This document shows positions 53,811 to 63,887 of a stretch of DNA of 64,000 nucleotides, piece after piece. Numbering within the stretch: the stretch's first letter is position 1; every line of letters begins with the position of its first letter. Below the pieces are notes generated by a model. That model was given only the letters and a program-made list of their open reading frames with translations, was not told the DNA's origin and ran no database searches. The position numbers and the translations under genes are program-made. The DNA comes from Tabrizicola caldifontis (GTDB lineage: Bacteria; Pseudomonadota; Alphaproteobacteria; Rhodobacterales; Rhodobacteraceae): positions 1-64,000 of the forward strand of contig NZ_SIJH01000008.1 in the NCBI RefSeq assembly GCF_004762095.1. The letters are read 5' to 3'.

Positions 53811-55412
53811 ATGGCCGGCGCACGACGGCGGGACAGTTCGATCATCTGGCCGGGCTTCGTCGATGCGGTGACGACGCTTCTGATGGTGCTGATGTTCGTC
53901 CTGACCATCTTCACCATGTTGCAGGCCGTGCTGCGCGACCGGCTGACCACGCAGAATTCTGAACTCGATGCCCTGACGGCCCAAGTGGCGGACCTGGCCA
54001 ATGCCCTGGGTCTGGAGCGGACCAGGGCTTCGGACCTCGAGGCGCAGATTTCCACGCTGCGGGCGGGGCTGGCGGCAGCACAGGCCGAGGGCGAACGCCA
54101 GGCCGGGCTGGTTGCCACGCTGACGGCCGACCTGGCCAGGCGCCAGGCTGAGCTTGAGGCCGCGACAGGGCGGATCACCGCGTTCGAGGCACAGGTCGCC
54201 GCCCTGATTCTGGAACGCGACACCGCGCGGGGCGAGGCCAGCCGCCTGGGCGCAACCGTGGCTGAACTTGAGGCTGCGCAAAAGAAGCTGGTCAGCGAAG
54301 CCGAGGCGATGTCGCTGGCCCTGGCCAAGGCGCGGGAAGAGATCGACGCCAGCGCCGAGGCGGCCCGGCTGGCGGCAGCCCGGCGCGAGGCGCTCGAGGC
54401 GTTGCTGGCCGAAGTGCGCGCCAAGGGCGAGGCCGATGCTGCCGCGCTAGCCCAGGCAACGGAAAAGCTGACCGAGGCCGAGGCTGCGCGCCTGGCCGAT
54501 GCAGCCGCCCTGCAGGCGCTGCGCGACCGGCTGGCCAACGCCGACACCGAACTGACCGCGATGACGCTTGCGCTTGAGGCGGAACGCAAGCGCGCCGAAG
54601 AAACCCTGACCCTGCTGGCGGCGGCCCGGCAGGTGGCAGAGCAGGCCGGGGCAAAGGACGCGGCCCTGGCGGCGGCCGAGGCAGCCCTGACTGCGGAACA
54701 GGAAAAGTCGCTGAAGGCGGCGCGCGAGGTCGAACTTCTGAACCAGCAGGTTGCGGCCCTAAGGGCGCAGCTGGGCAGCCTGCAACAGGTTCTGGACGAG
54801 GCGAAGGCCCGCGACGCCGAGGCACGGGTGCAGCTGGAAAGCCTGGGGGCCGAACTGAACGCCGCCTTGGCGCAAGTCGCGTCCGAACAGCGCCGTCGGG
54901 CCGAACTGGAGGCAGCCGAAGCCGTGCGTCTGGCAGAGGAGAACCGGAACCTTGCCCGCTTCCGGTCGGAATTCTTCGGGCAGCTTTCCGCCCTGCTGGA
55001 AGGGCGCGAGGGTGTTCGGGTGGTGGGCGACCGTTTCGTGTTCTCGTCCGAGGTGCTGTTCAATCCCGGTTCGGCCGAACTGGCGCCGGAAGGGCGCGCG
55101 CAGATCGCGGGCGTGGTCAGCATCCTGAACGAGATCCGTGACAAGATCCCGCCCGAGATCGACTGGATCATCCGGGTGGACGGCCACACCGACAACGTGC
55201 CGTTGTCCGGGGGCGGAGAATTCCGCGACAACTGGGCACTTAGCCAGGCGCGCGCGCTGTCGGTGGTGCGCTACATGCAGAACGAACTGGGCTTTCCGCC
55301 CGAGCGGATGGCGGCAACCGGGTTCGGCGAATACCGTCCTGTGGCCGAAGGCGACACCCCGGAGGCCCGGGCGCAGAACCGCAGGATCGAACTGAAGCTG
55401 ACCGAACGATAG
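53811..55412 (+). CDS. MotB/OmpA-like protein with very long coiled coil
   Basis: Encodes 533 aa. One membrane helix (15-38; FVDAVTTLLMVLMFVLTIF) contains an aspartate (D18) at the site of the MotB proton-binding Asp. Residues about 45-385 are an uninterrupted Ala/Glu/Leu/Arg coiled coil. The C-terminus (about 410-533) is an OmpA/MotB peptidoglycan-binding domain with LFNPGSAELAPEGRAQI and VDGHTDNVPLSGGGEFRDNWALSQARA. The protein can reach across the periplasm to the cell wall. Paired with the preceding channel protein. Function not known. Confidence 0.85.
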   Translation: MAGARRRDSSIIWPGFVDAVTTLLMVLMFVLTIFTMLQAVLRDRLTTQNSELDALTAQVADLANALGLERTRASDLEAQISTLRAGLAAAQAEGERQAGLVATLTADLARRQAELEAATGRITAFEAQVAALILERDTARGEASRLGATVAELEAAQKKLVSEAEAMSLALAKAREEIDASAEAARLAAARREALEALLAEVRAKGEADAAALAQATEKLTEAEAARLADAAALQALRDRLANADTELTAMTLALEAERKRAEETLTLLAAARQVAEQAGAKDAALAAAEAALTAEQEKSLKAAREVELLNQQVAALRAQLGSLQQVLDEAKARDAEARVQLESLGAELNAALAQVASEQRRRAELEAAEAVRLAEENRNLARFRSEFFGQLSALLEGREGVRVVGDRFVFSSEVLFNPGSAELAPEGRAQIAGVVSILNEIRDKIPPEIDWIIRVDGHTDNVPLSGGGEFRDNWALSQARALSVVRYMQNELGFPPERMAATGFGEYRPVAEGDTPEARAQNRRIELKLTER

Positions 55413-55413
55413 G

Positions 55414-55438
55414 GCAAAGGGCGCTTATCGCCCTTTGC
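55414..55438. terminator. perfect 10-bp hairpin between convergent genes
   Basis: GCAAAGGGCG-CTTAT-CGCCCTTTGC lies 2 bases after the OmpA-like stop and can serve both directions between the OmpA-like gene and clpA. There is no T-run, so it may rely on Rho or be a bidirectional structural stop. Confidence 0.6.
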
Positions 55439-55511
55439 GGGACTGTTCGCCGGGCTGCGCTTTGCCGAGTTAGCAACGGCTGCCCGCACGGGCTTGATGA
55501 GCGGCCGCCAG

Positions 55512-55527
55512 GCCCCCTTGCGGGGGC
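55512..55527 (-). terminator. GC hairpin just after clpA
   Basis: GCCCCC-TTGC-GGGGGC stands 6 bases downstream of the clpA stop on the minus strand. No T-tract. Confidence 0.4.
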
Positions 55528-55533
55528 GAGCGA

Positions 55534-57852
55534 TCACTCGGCCGTCAGCAGGGGCGGCTTCTGGCCGGTGAGGCGCGGTTTCTGCGGTTCATCGATGTCC
55601 AGAACAATGGCGTCGTCCTTGACCTTGACCCGGACCACGCCGCCCTTGACCAGCTTGCCGAACAGCAGCTCCTCGGCCAGAGGCTTCTTGATGTGCTCCT
55701 GGATCACCCTGGCCAGCGGACGGGCGCCCATCTTGTCGTCGTAGCCCTTGTCGCCCAGCCAGGCGGCGGCTTCGGGCGTCAGCTCGATATGGACGCCACG
55801 GTCCATCAGCTGTGCCTCGAGCTGCAGCACGAACTTCTCGACCACCTGCATGATGACCTCCTTGCCGAGGGGGGCGAAGTTGATCACCGCGTCCAGACGG
55901 TTGCGGAATTCCGGCGTGAAGGTGCGCTCGATCGCCGCCGTATCCTCGCCCGTGCGCCGGTCACGGCCGAAACCGATGGCGGCCTTGGCCATGTCGGAGG
56001 CCCCGGCGTTCGAGGTCATGATCAGGATCACATTGCGGAAATCCACCGTCCGGCCGTTGTGGTCGGTCAGCTTGCCGTGGTCCATCACCTGCAGAAGGAT
56101 GTTGTACACATCCGGATGGGCTTTCTCGATCTCGTCCAGAAGCAGGACGCAGTGCGGATGCTGGTCCACCGCATCGGTCAGCATGCCGCCCTGGTCGAAG
56201 CCGACATAGCCCGGAGGCGCGCCGATCAGGCGGGAAACCGCGTGCTTCTCCATGTATTCCGACATGTCGAAGCGGATCAGTTCCACCCCGAGGCTCGATG
56301 CCAGTTGCTTGGCGACCTCGGTCTTGCCGACGCCGGTCGGGCCGGCGAAGAGGTAGTTGCCGATGGGCTTTTCCGGCTCGCGCAGGCCGGCGCGGGCCAG
56401 CTTGATCGCCGAACACAGCGCCTCCACCGCCTTGTCCTGGCCGAACACGACGCGCTTCAGCGTCTTTTCCAGGTCGCGGAGCGTTTCGGCATCGTCCTTC
56501 GAGACGGTCTTGGGCGGGATGCGGGCGATCTTTGCCACCACGGCCTCGATCTCCTTGATGCCGAGCGTCTTGCGCCGCTTCGATTCCGCCACAAGGTGCT
56601 GCGCGGCCCCGGCCTCGTCGATCACGTCGATCGCCGAATCCGGCAGCTTGCGATCGTGGATGTAGCGCGCGGCCAGCTCCACCGCCGACTTGATCGCCTC
56701 GTTGGTGTATTTCAGGTCGTGATGCTGTTCGAAATGCGGCTTCAGACCCATCAGGATCTTGATCGCATCGGGAACCGACGGCTCGTTCACGTCGATCTTC
56801 TGGAACCGGCGGGACAGCGCCCGGTCCTTCTCGAAGTGCTGGCGGAACTCCTTGTAGGTGGTCGATCCCATGCAGCGCAGCTTGCCGCCCTGCAAAGCGG
56901 GTTTCAGCAGGTTCGAGGCATCCATCGCCCCGCCCGAGGTCGCCCCGGCGCCGATCACGGTGTGGATCTCGTCGATGAAGAGGATCGCGTCGGGGTGGTC
57001 TTCCAGTTCCTTGACCACGGCCTTCAGCCGCTCCTCGAAATCGCCGCGATAGCGCGTGCCGGCCAGAAGCGCGCCCATGTCGAGCGAGAAGATCGTGGCC
57101 TTGGACAGGACTTCGGGCGTCTCGCCCAGCACGATCTTGCGGGCAAGGCCTTCCGCAATCGCTGTCTTGCCTACGCCGGGGTCGCCCACCAGAAGCGGGT
57201 TGTTCTTGCGCCGGCGGCACAGCACCTGGATGCAGCGTTCCACCTCGGCCTCGCGTCCGATCAGCGGATCGACATCGCCCTTTAGCGCCTTCACGTTCAG
57301 ATCGACGCAGTATTTTGACAGAGCCGATTCCTTGGCCTCGCCGGCCTCGGCCTTCGGGGTTTCCTGCGGATCGTCGGCGCCCTGGACGGGGCGCGTCTCG
57401 CCATAGGTGGGATCCTTGGCCACGCCATGGGCGATGAAGTTCACCGCGTCATAGCGCGTCATGTCCTGTTCCTGCAGGAAATAGGCCGCGTTCGATTCAC
57501 GTTCGGCGAAGATCGCCACCAGGACGTTTGCCCCGGTCACTTCCGTCCGGCCCGAGCTTTGCACATGGATCGCCGCGCGCTGGATCACGCGCTGGAAGGC
57601 GGCTGTGGGCACGGCCTCGGACCCTTCGACATCGGTGACAAGGGTCGACAGGTCGTCGTCGATGAAATCGGTGAGCGTCTTGCGCAGTTCCTCGAGGTTG
57701 ACCGCGCAGGCCTTCATCACCCGGGCCGCGTCGGGTTCGTCGATCAGCGCCAGCAGCAGATGTTCCAGCGTGGCGAGTTCGTGACGGCGCGAGTTGGCCA
57801 AGGCCAGGGCGCTATGGATTGCCTGTTCAAGCGTGGTCGAAAACGATGGCAC
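55534..57852 (-). CDS. clpA: ATP-dependent Clp protease ATP-binding subunit ClpA
   Basis: Encodes 772 aa. The N domain (1-145) is followed by AAA module 1 with Walker A GDPGVGKT (223-230) and module 2 with GPTGVGKT, plus [13 protein letters not shown] and [13 protein letters not shown]. An IGF tripeptide after [12 protein letters not shown] is the ClpP-contact loop. It unfolds substrates for ClpP. clpS, often beside clpA, is not next to it here. A weak TTGAAG-type -35 about 85-90 bases upstream could drive it. Confidence 0.96.
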   Translation of the reverse strand: MPSFSTTLEQAIHSALALANSRRHELATLEHLLLALIDEPDAARVMKACAVNLEELRKTLTDFIDDDLSTLVTDVEGSEAVPTAAFQRVIQRAAIHVQSSGRTEVTGANVLVAIFAERESNAAYFLQEQDMTRYDAVNFIAHGVAKDPTYGETRPVQGADDPQETPKAEAGEAKESALSKYCVDLNVKALKGDVDPLIGREAEVERCIQVLCRRRKNNPLLVGDPGVGKTAIAEGLARKIVLGETPEVLSKATIFSLDMGALLAGTRYRGDFEERLKAVVKELEDHPDAILFIDEIHTVIGAGATSGGAMDASNLLKPALQGGKLRCMGSTTYKEFRQHFEKDRALSRRFQKIDVNEPSVPDAIKILMGLKPHFEQHHDLKYTNEAIKSAVELAARYIHDRKLPDSAIDVIDEAGAAQHLVAESKRRKTLGIKEIEAVVAKIARIPPKTVSKDDAETLRDLEKTLKRVVFGQDKAVEALCSAIKLARAGLREPEKPIGNYLFAGPTGVGKTEVAKQLASSLGVELIRFDMSEYMEKHAVSRLIGAPPGYVGFDQGGMLTDAVDQHPHCVLLLDEIEKAHPDVYNILLQVMDHGKLTDHNGRTVDFRNVILIMTSNAGASDMAKAAIGFGRDRRTGEDTAAIERTFTPEFRNRLDAVINFAPLGKEVIMQVVEKFVLQLEAQLMDRGVHIELTPEAAAWLGDKGYDDKMGARPLARVIQEHIKKPLAEELLFGKLVKGGVVRVKVKDDAIVLDIDEPQKPRLTGQKPPLLTAE

Positions 57853-57986
57853 GGTTCGTGCTCCTGTCCTGCGGGTCGGGGGGCTTTCGGGCCCGATACC
57901 GACCGTGGCCTCATATGCCTAAAGTTCGGTTTTCTTCACCGCACTTCAAGCGCAATCTTCCAGATTTCGGGGTTTCCCCAGCGTCT

Positions 57987-58001
57987 TCACACCAATTGTG
58001 A
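57987..58001. other. small palindrome between clpA and glyoxalase II genes
   Basis: TCACA-CCAAT-TGTGA lies upstream of clpA and just after the gloB stop. It could be a regulator site for clpA; no known consensus is claimed. Confidence 0.25.
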
Positions 58002-58011
58002 TAGGCTGGAA

Positions 58012-58779
58012 TCAGAACTTGTCTTTTCTGGCCCGGATTTCGGCGAAAACCGTGACATCGTCGGCATCTGGCAGGCCGACCGCTGTCTTGAGCGCGGGCA
58101 GATGCGCCCGCAGGAAAGGGTTCGTGTCCAGCTCTACCTGAAGCGGGACAGGAACGGTAGGAATGCCCCGGGTGCGCTTGTCGGCGACCTCGGCACTGCG
58201 TGAGATAAGCGCAGGATTGTCCGGTTCAAGGGTCAGGGCGAAGCGCAGGTTGGAGGCGGTGTATTCGTGGCCTGAGCAGATCAGCGTGTCGGGGGGCAGG
58301 GCGGCAAGCCTGCGCAGAGAGTCGTGCATCTGCCGGGCTGTGCCCTCGAACAGCCGACCGCAGCCGCCGGCCATCAGGCTGTCGGCGGTGAAAGCGTAGC
58401 CGCTGGCCGGCATGACATAGGCGATGTGGCCGATGGTGTGACCCGGAACCGCGATCACCTGCACCTCTTCCGAGCCCAGCCAGAACCGGCTGCCATCGAC
58501 CAGCGTCTGGTCAAGCCGCGGCAGGCGGTGGGCATCGGCGGCGGCGCCATGGACCTGGGCGCCCGTCCGGTTGCGCAGCGCATCGACAGCCTGGATGTGG
58601 TCGTCGTGGTGGTGGGTGATCAGGATGTCGGTCAGTCGCCACTGATGCGCCTCGAGAGCCGCAAGGATCGGGCCGGCTTCGGGCGCATCCACCACGGCTG
58701 TGCGGCCAGAGGCGGGGTCGTGGATCAGCCAGGCATAGTTGTCCGAAAGGCAGGGGATGGTGATCAGGTCAAGCGGCAT
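58012..58779 (-). CDS. gloB: hydroxyacylglutathione hydrolase (glyoxalase II)
   Basis: Encodes 255 aa. The metallo-beta-lactamase motif THHHDDH (55-61) and later VPGHTIGHIAYVMPASGYAFTADSLMAGGCGRLFEGTARQMHDSL, CSGHEYTASNLRFAL are glyoxalase II signatures. It hydrolyses S-lactoylglutathione. The start at 58779 (MPLDLITI) is family-typical. Divergent from the methyltransferase gene, with 59 bases between starts. Confidence 0.95.
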   Translation of the reverse strand: MPLDLITIPCLSDNYAWLIHDPASGRTAVVDAPEAGPILAALEAHQWRLTDILITHHHDDHIQAVDALRNRTGAQVHGAAADAHRLPRLDQTLVDGSRFWLGSEEVQVIAVPGHTIGHIAYVMPASGYAFTADSLMAGGCGRLFEGTARQMHDSLRRLAALPPDTLICSGHEYTASNLRFALTLEPDNPALISRSAEVADKRTRGIPTVPVPLQVELDTNPFLRAHLPALKTAVGLPDADDVTVFAEIRARKDKF

Positions 58780-58838
58780 GGTCTTTGGTCCCTTCCCGAG
58801 TATGATGGGCAGGATCGACCCAAAGGGCGGCGGCCGCA

Positions 58839-59747
58839 ATGCACCTTGATGTGCTTGACCTGAGGAATTTCTACTACCGCACCCAGCTTGGCCGGGTGGC
58901 CCAGCGCGCGATCCGGGAACAGGTGGTGAAGCACTGGCCCCCCGGTCCGGGTCAGACGGTAGTGGGGTTCGGTTTTGCGGTGCCGCTTCTGCGTCCCTAT
59001 CTGGCCGATACCGCGCGCGTGGTGGGGCTGATGCCGGGACCGCAGGGCGTGATGCCCTGGCCCGCGGGAATGGAGAATGTCAGCGTCCTGTGCGAGGAGA
59101 CCGCCTGGCCCCTGCCCACGGGCATTGCCGATCGGCTGGTGCTGATGCACGGTCTTGAGACCTCTGAGCACCCATCGGCCGTGCTGGACGAGGCGGCGCG
59201 GGTGCTTGCGCCGGGGGGGCGGGCGCTGTTCATCGTGCCGAACCGCTCGGGCCTCTGGGCGCGGAACGACGCCACGCCCTTCGGCTATGGTCGGCCCTAT
59301 TCCGGCGCACAGCTCGAGGCACAGCTCAGGCGCCACGGCTTCACGCCGGAACGCAGCCAGTCGGTGCTGTTCGCGCCGCCATCGACCACACGGTTCTGGC
59401 TGCGGACGGCCGATTTCTGGGAAGGGGTCGGGCGCCGGATGCCTTGGCTGGTGGGGGGGGTGCTGATGGTCGAGTCGTCCAAGCAGGTCTATGCCCCCAC
59501 GCGCGGGGGCCTTGGAGCAGCAGTAAGAAGACCCCTGCGCGTCCTGGAAGGCGTGGGCAAGGGGGCGCCCGAACCGGCGCTGAACCGGGAACAGGGCCGG
59601 CTGCCCGGCCCGGCCATGCGTCAGACCACCCTGACCTGGGTGCCGATCGGGCAAAGCGCGAAAAGTTCGGCGATGTTTTCGTTGAAAAGCCCGATGCAGC
59701 CATCCGAGGAACGGCGGCCGATCTTCCGGGTGTCATGGGTGCCGTGA
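58839..59747 (+). CDS. SAM-dependent methyltransferase (class I)
   Basis: Encodes 302 aa as read. The core is a Methyltransf_11-like domain: [15 protein letters not shown], then [48 protein letters not shown]. Family members of this kind typically end about where [22 protein letters not shown] lies; here the frame continues about 45 residues past that, overlapping the oppositely oriented L,D-transpeptidase gene by 127 bases. The extra tail may be an extension, or the true gene may end earlier after a frameshift. Acceptor unknown. Confidence 0.75.
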   Translation: MHLDVLDLRNFYYRTQLGRVAQRAIREQVVKHWPPGPGQTVVGFGFAVPLLRPYLADTARVVGLMPGPQGVMPWPAGMENVSVLCEETAWPLPTGIADRLVLMHGLETSEHPSAVLDEAARVLAPGGRALFIVPNRSGLWARNDATPFGYGRPYSGAQLEAQLRRHGFTPERSQSVLFAPPSTTRFWLRTADFWEGVGRRMPWLVGGVLMVESSKQVYAPTRGGLGAAVRRPLRVLEGVGKGAPEPALNREQGRLPGPAMRQTTLTWVPIGQSAKSSAMFSLKSPMQPSEERRPIFRVSWVP

Positions 59748-60166
59748 ATGATGTAGGCGGGCCAGGACAGATACATGGCGTGGGTGCCAAGGGGGTTGTC
59801 CGGCCCGGGGCCGATCGGCTTCCAGTCGGGGTAGCGCTGCATCTGTGACGGCGTGGGGGTCCAGCTGGGGCCGACCTTCTTGCGCACGATGGATGTATAG
59901 CCGCGCCTGGTCAGTTCGTCGGTCAGCGGGACCGAGGTCGGATAGATGCGATAATCCGACCCGTCGGCATTCCAGAAATGCAGGGCGCGCGAGCCGGTGT
60001 CGGCAACGATGGTGGCAGGGCCGAGACCGTCGAAATGGTCGCGCCAGTCCTGCATGACAAAGCTGGAGATGTTGTTGCGTGCCCCAGCAGGATTGGCACG
60101 CGCCGTCGTGGCGAGCGTCGCCGTGCCCAGTGCAAATCCGATCAGTCCGCGTCGCGAGAGGGTCAT
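59621..60166 (-). CDS. L,D-transpeptidase (YkuD family)
   Basis: Encodes 181 aa. A twin-arginine-like start ([21 protein letters not shown]) suggests export. The catalytic domain has [47 protein letters not shown] with the active-site cysteine in [10 protein letters not shown]-transpeptidases crosslink peptidoglycan or attach proteins to it in the periplasm. The region 60167-60515 upstream holds no clear gene; it contains a candidate promoter for atpH on the other strand. The gene overlaps the methyltransferase gene end. Confidence 0.88.
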   Translation of the reverse strand: MTLSRRGLIGFALGTATLATTARANPAGARNNISSFVMQDWRDHFDGLGPATIVADTGSRALHFWNADGSDYRIYPTSVPLTDELTRRGYTSIVRKKVGPSWTPTPSQMQRYPDWKPIGPGPDNPLGTHAMYLSWPAYIIHGTHDTRKIGRRSSDGCIGLFNENIAELFALCPIGTQVRVV

Positions 60167-60515
60167 GCCTGCCTGCCTTTCTTTCCGGTCTGTTTCCGTG
60201 GGACACTTGCCGCGCAGGCAGGAAGGGTCAACCGAAGGCGGCCGGGTGTGACGGGCATGTGACGGGTCGTGAACGCCAGAAGCGCCCCGCCGATTCCGGG
60301 CGTTCCGCGACCTGTCCGCAACGATTGCGCAAACAGCGACGATCTGCGCAGGGCAAGGCTCAAGAATCCGTGTCCAACCCGGTTGCGGGGTATCAAGGCC
60401 TCTGCTAAGGACGCCCGCGACGGATGGCATGCGCCACGGCCGGGGGGTCGAGGTGTGCGCCGATGGAGCGCCCGGTTCGCCAGAGCCCTGGGCATCAGAC
60501 AACGGAAGGGTTGAC
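60167..60515. other. 349-base intergenic region upstream of the atp genes
   Basis: Between the transpeptidase start (minus) and atpH (plus) no coding frame is convincing and no RNA gene is recognised. It must hold the promoters of both flanking units. Confidence 0.5.
60383..60411 (+). promoter_or_regulatory. candidate promoter of the atpH-atpA-atpG-atpD unit
   Basis: TTGCGG (60383-60388) and TAAGGA (60406-60411), 17 bases apart, lie about 105 bases before atpH. The -35 is fair, the -10 moderate; other elements could serve as well. Confidence 0.35.
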
Positions 60516-61076
60516 GTGTCGGAACCAGCTTCGATCTCTCTGGGCATTGCCTCACGCTACGCATCGGCCTTGTTCGACCTGGCAAGGGAAGACGGCGCCT
60601 TGAAGGCGCTGGAAGCGGATATCGCGACCCTTTCGGAAGCCCTGGACGCCAGTGCCGACCTGCGGGCGATGATCGCCTCGCCCGTCATCAGCCGCGAGGA
60701 CCAGGGCAGGGCGATCGCCGCGATCGCCGGGAGGCTGGGGTTGGGCCAGCTGACGGCCAACACGCTGGCGCTGATGGCCGAAAAGCGCCGCCTGTTCGTT
60801 CTGCCGCAATTCCTGGCGAACCTGGCCGACCTGATCGCTGCCGAAAAGGGCGAAGTGACCGCCGAAGTCACTGCCGCCCGTGCGCTGAGCGCCGCGCAGT
60901 CCAAGAAACTGGCCGAGACGCTGAAGGCGCGTGTCGGCAAGACCGTGAAACTGAAAACGACCGTCGATGAATCCCTCATCGGCGGTCTTGTCGTCAAGCT
61001 GGGCTCGACCATGATCGACACCTCGGTCAAGGCAAAGCTCGCGGCCCTGCAAAATGCAATGAAAGAGGTTGGGTGA
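60516..61076 (+). CDS. atpH: F0F1 ATP synthase subunit delta
   Basis: Encodes 186 aa. GTG start at 60516 follows GGAAGGG with good spacing. [51 protein letters not shown], and the C-terminal [33 protein letters not shown] are the delta/OSCP signature. It joins F1 to the peripheral stalk. Overlaps the atpA start by one base. Confidence 0.95.
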   Translation: MSEPASISLGIASRYASALFDLAREDGALKALEADIATLSEALDASADLRAMIASPVISREDQGRAIAAIAGRLGLGQLTANTLALMAEKRRLFVLPQFLANLADLIAAEKGEVTAEVTAARALSAAQSKKLAETLKARVGKTVKLKTTVDESLIGGLVVKLGSTMIDTSVKAKLAALQNAMKEVG

Positions 61077-62614
61077 TGGGAATCCAGGCTGCTGAGATCT
61101 CTGCGATCCTCAAGGAGCAGATCAAGAACTTCGGCAAGGACGCGGAAGTGGCCGAAGTCGGCCGCGTGCTGTCGGTCGGCGACGGGATTGCCCGTGTGCA
61201 TGGCCTCGACAACGTGCAGGCCGGTGAGATGGTCGAATTCCCCGGCGGCATCCGGGGCATGGCCCTGAACCTGGAAGTCGACAACGTCGGCGTCGTTATC
61301 TTCGGGTCGGACCAGGACATCAAGGAAGGCGACACGGTCAAGCGCACCAAGTCCATCGTGGACGTGCCGGCCGGTGATGCGCTGCTGGGTCGCGTCGTGG
61401 ACGCGCTGGGCAACCCGATCGACGGCAAAGGTCCGATCAAGGCGACCGAGCGTCGCGTGGCCGACGTCAAGGCCCCCGGCATCATTCCGCGGAAGTCGGT
61501 GCACGAACCCATGGCCACGGGTCTGAAGGCCGTGGACGCGATGATCCCCGTCGGCCGTGGCCAGCGGGAACTTATCATCGGCGACCGCCAGACCGGCAAG
61601 ACCGCCGTGGCGCTGGACACGATCCTGAACCAGAAGTCCTACAACGAGGCCGCCGGTTCGGACGAATCGAAGAAGCTCTATTGCGTCTATGTCGCGGTCG
61701 GCCAGAAGCGCTCCACCGTCGCCCAGCTGGTGAAGAAGCTGGAAGAGACCGGTGCCATGGCCTACACGATCGTCGTGGCCGCCACCGCCTCGGACCCCGC
61801 GCCGATGCAGTTCCTGGCGCCCTATTCGGCGACCGCCATGGCGGAATACTTCCGCGACAACGGCCGCCATGCCCTGATCATCTACGATGACCTGTCCAAG
61901 CAGGCCGTGGCCTATCGCCAGATGTCGCTGCTGCTGCGCCGTCCGCCGGGGCGCGAGGCCTATCCGGGCGATGTGTTCTACCTGCACTCGCGACTGCTGG
62001 AGCGTTCGGCCAAGCTGAACGAGGATTTCGGCGCGGGTTCACTGACGGCGCTGCCGATCATCGAAACCCAGGCCGGTGACGTGTCGGCCTATATCCCGAC
62101 CAACGTGATCTCGATCACCGACGGCCAGATCTTCCTGGAAACCGAACTGTTCTACCAGGGTATTCGTCCGGCCGTGAACACCGGTCTGTCGGTCAGCCGC
62201 GTGGGTTCCTCGGCCCAGACCTCGGCGATGAAGTCGGTTGCCGGCAAGGTGAAGCTGGAACTGGCGCAGTACCGCGAAATGGCGGCCTTCGCGCAGTTCG
62301 GGTCCGACCTTGACGCCGCCACCCAGCAGCTTCTTAACCGCGGCGCGCGCCTGACGGAACTGATGAAGCAGAACCAGTATTCGCCGATGACCAACGCGGA
62401 AATCGTCTGCGTCATCTATGCCGGCACCAACGGCTATCTGGACAAGATCGCCGTCAAGGACGTGGGCCGGTTCGAGGCGGGCCTGCTGCAGCACCTGCGC
62501 ACCAAGGGCAAGGCGCTTCTGGACGACATCACCAAGAACGACCGCAAGGTTGCGGGCGATCTGGAAAAAGCGATCCGCGCGGAACTCGACGCCTTCGCCA
62601 AAGACTTTGTCTGA
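61076..62614 (+). CDS. atpA: F0F1 ATP synthase subunit alpha
   Basis: Encodes 512 aa. Walker [12 protein letters not shown], the [16 protein letters not shown] segment and [27 protein letters not shown] with the arginine finger region are canonical. Alpha binds nucleotide at non-catalytic sites and forms the alpha3beta3 hexamer at the inner membrane. Gene is tightly coupled to atpH. Confidence 0.98.
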   Translation: MGIQAAEISAILKEQIKNFGKDAEVAEVGRVLSVGDGIARVHGLDNVQAGEMVEFPGGIRGMALNLEVDNVGVVIFGSDQDIKEGDTVKRTKSIVDVPAGDALLGRVVDALGNPIDGKGPIKATERRVADVKAPGIIPRKSVHEPMATGLKAVDAMIPVGRGQRELIIGDRQTGKTAVALDTILNQKSYNEAAGSDESKKLYCVYVAVGQKRSTVAQLVKKLEETGAMAYTIVVAATASDPAPMQFLAPYSATAMAEYFRDNGRHALIIYDDLSKQAVAYRQMSLLLRRPPGREAYPGDVFYLHSRLLERSAKLNEDFGAGSLTALPIIETQAGDVSAYIPTNVISITDGQIFLETELFYQGIRPAVNTGLSVSRVGSSAQTSAMKSVAGKVKLELAQYREMAAFAQFGSDLDAATQQLLNRGARLTELMKQNQYSPMTNAEIVCVIYAGTNGYLDKIAVKDVGRFEAGLLQHLRTKGKALLDDITKNDRKVAGDLEKAIRAELDAFAKDFV

Positions 62615-62635
62615 GCGCCCTGAGGGAGAAGGCAG

Positions 62636-63502
62636 ATGCCAAGCCTGAAGGATCTCAAGAACCGGATCGGAAGCGTGAAAAACACGCGGAAGATCACCAA
62701 GGCGATGCAGATGGTCGCCGCGGCGAAACTGCGTCGTGCGCAAGAGGCCGCCGAGGCCGCCCGTCCTTTTGCAGAACGGATGACAGCGGTGATGTCGGCC
62801 TTGGCCGCCGGTGTCGGCACTGGAGAGGGTGCACCGAAGCTTCTGGCCGGAAACGGCCGGGACCAGGTGCACCTGTTGGTGGTGATGACCAGCGAGCGCG
62901 GGCTTTGCGGCGGCTTCAACTCGTCCATCGTCAAGCTGGCCCGGTCCCGCGCCGCCGATCTGGTGGCGCAGGGAAAGACGGTGAAGATCCTCACCGTCGG
63001 CAAGAAGGGCCGTGAACAGCTGAAGCGCGACTGGGCGAATGCCTTTGTCGGTCACATCGACCTGAGCGAAGTGAAGCGCGTGGGCTATGCCAATGCGCAG
63101 GCCATCGCGCGCGAGGTCATGGCGGCCTTCGAGGCCGGCGAGGCCGACGTGGTGACGATCTTCTACAACCGCTTCCAGTCGGTCATCAGCCAGATCCCGA
63201 CCGAACAGCAGGTGATCCCGGCCAAGTTCGAAGCCACCGGCGCCTCGGCGCTGTATGACTACGAACCCTCGGAAGAGGCGATCCTGGCCGACCTTCTGCC
63301 GCGCGGCGTCGCCACGCAGATCTTCACCGCCCTTCTAGAAAACGGCGCCTCGGAGCAGGGCGCGCGGATGTCCGCCATGGACAACGCGACCCGCAATGCC
63401 GGCGACATGATCAACAAGCTGACGATCCAGTACAACCGGAGCCGTCAGGCCGCGATCACCAAAGAGCTTATCGAAATCATTTCGGGGGCGGAGGCTCTGT
63501 AG
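62636..63502 (+). CDS. atpG: F0F1 ATP synthase subunit gamma
   Basis: Encodes 288 aa. The start [36 protein letters not shown] and end [43 protein letters not shown] are typical of the rotating gamma shaft. Starts 21 bases after atpA with GAGGGAG upstream. Confidence 0.97.
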   Translation: MPSLKDLKNRIGSVKNTRKITKAMQMVAAAKLRRAQEAAEAARPFAERMTAVMSALAAGVGTGEGAPKLLAGNGRDQVHLLVVMTSERGLCGGFNSSIVKLARSRAADLVAQGKTVKILTVGKKGREQLKRDWANAFVGHIDLSEVKRVGYANAQAIAREVMAAFEAGEADVVTIFYNRFQSVISQIPTEQQVIPAKFEATGASALYDYEPSEEAILADLLPRGVATQIFTALLENGASEQGARMSAMDNATRNAGDMINKLTIQYNRSRQAAITKELIEIISGAEAL

Positions 63503-63504
63503 CT

Positions 63505-63873
63505 ATGAGCGACCTTATGTTTTCCGCTGGACCAATCGTGATCTCGAGAACAATCGCGAAGTTTGGCGATACTTCCTACCCAATAGCAAACATTGGCGCC
63601 GTGTCGATCGAACTTGCTACCCATCCTCTGGTAATTGGCGGTTGGGTCCTTTGCGCGGTCGCACTCTTTCAGATGTTCTCCGGCTCATTCTGGTTTGGGC
63701 TCTTGCTCATCGCCGTTGGTGCCGCGCTCATTTGGCATTTCGCAGACAAGGGGAAGGCGAAGCTGATGTTGCGTACGTCTAGTGGCAACCAGCAAGCTTT
63801 CGAGTCCCCTGATAGGGCCTTGGTCCAAAAACTGAAATCATCAATCGAAGAGGCAATCGCTTCGCGCGGTTGA
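63505..63873 (+). CDS. small membrane protein (DUF6232-like) inserted in the atp operon
   Basis: Encodes 122 aa. N-terminal strand [26 protein letters not shown] resembles the DUF6232 type ('typlaNI'), then two adjacent hydrophobic helices ([17 protein letters not shown] and [16 protein letters not shown]), then a short soluble tail. The first 100 bases (63501-63600) hold 49 G/C, clearly lower than the flanking genes (38 of 60 in 63361-63420), and it uses AGA, ATA, ACA and CCA codons. It begins 2 bases after atpG and ends 14 before atpD, so it is transcribed with them. Function unknown. Confidence 0.75.
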   Translation: MSDLMFSAGPIVISRTIAKFGDTSYPIANIGAVSIELATHPLVIGGWVLCAVALFQMFSGSFWFGLLLIAVGAALIWHFADKGKAKLMLRTSSGNQQAFESPDRALVQKLKSSIEEAIASRG

Positions 63874-63887
63874 CAAGGAGAACTCAA

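Noticed and set aside
52635-55412. Zorya-type (ZorA/ZorB) defence system
   Set aside because: Only the channel and OmpA-like pair is present, the long coiled coil is in the OmpA partner rather than the channel, and no ZorC/ZorD/ZorE gene is nearby.
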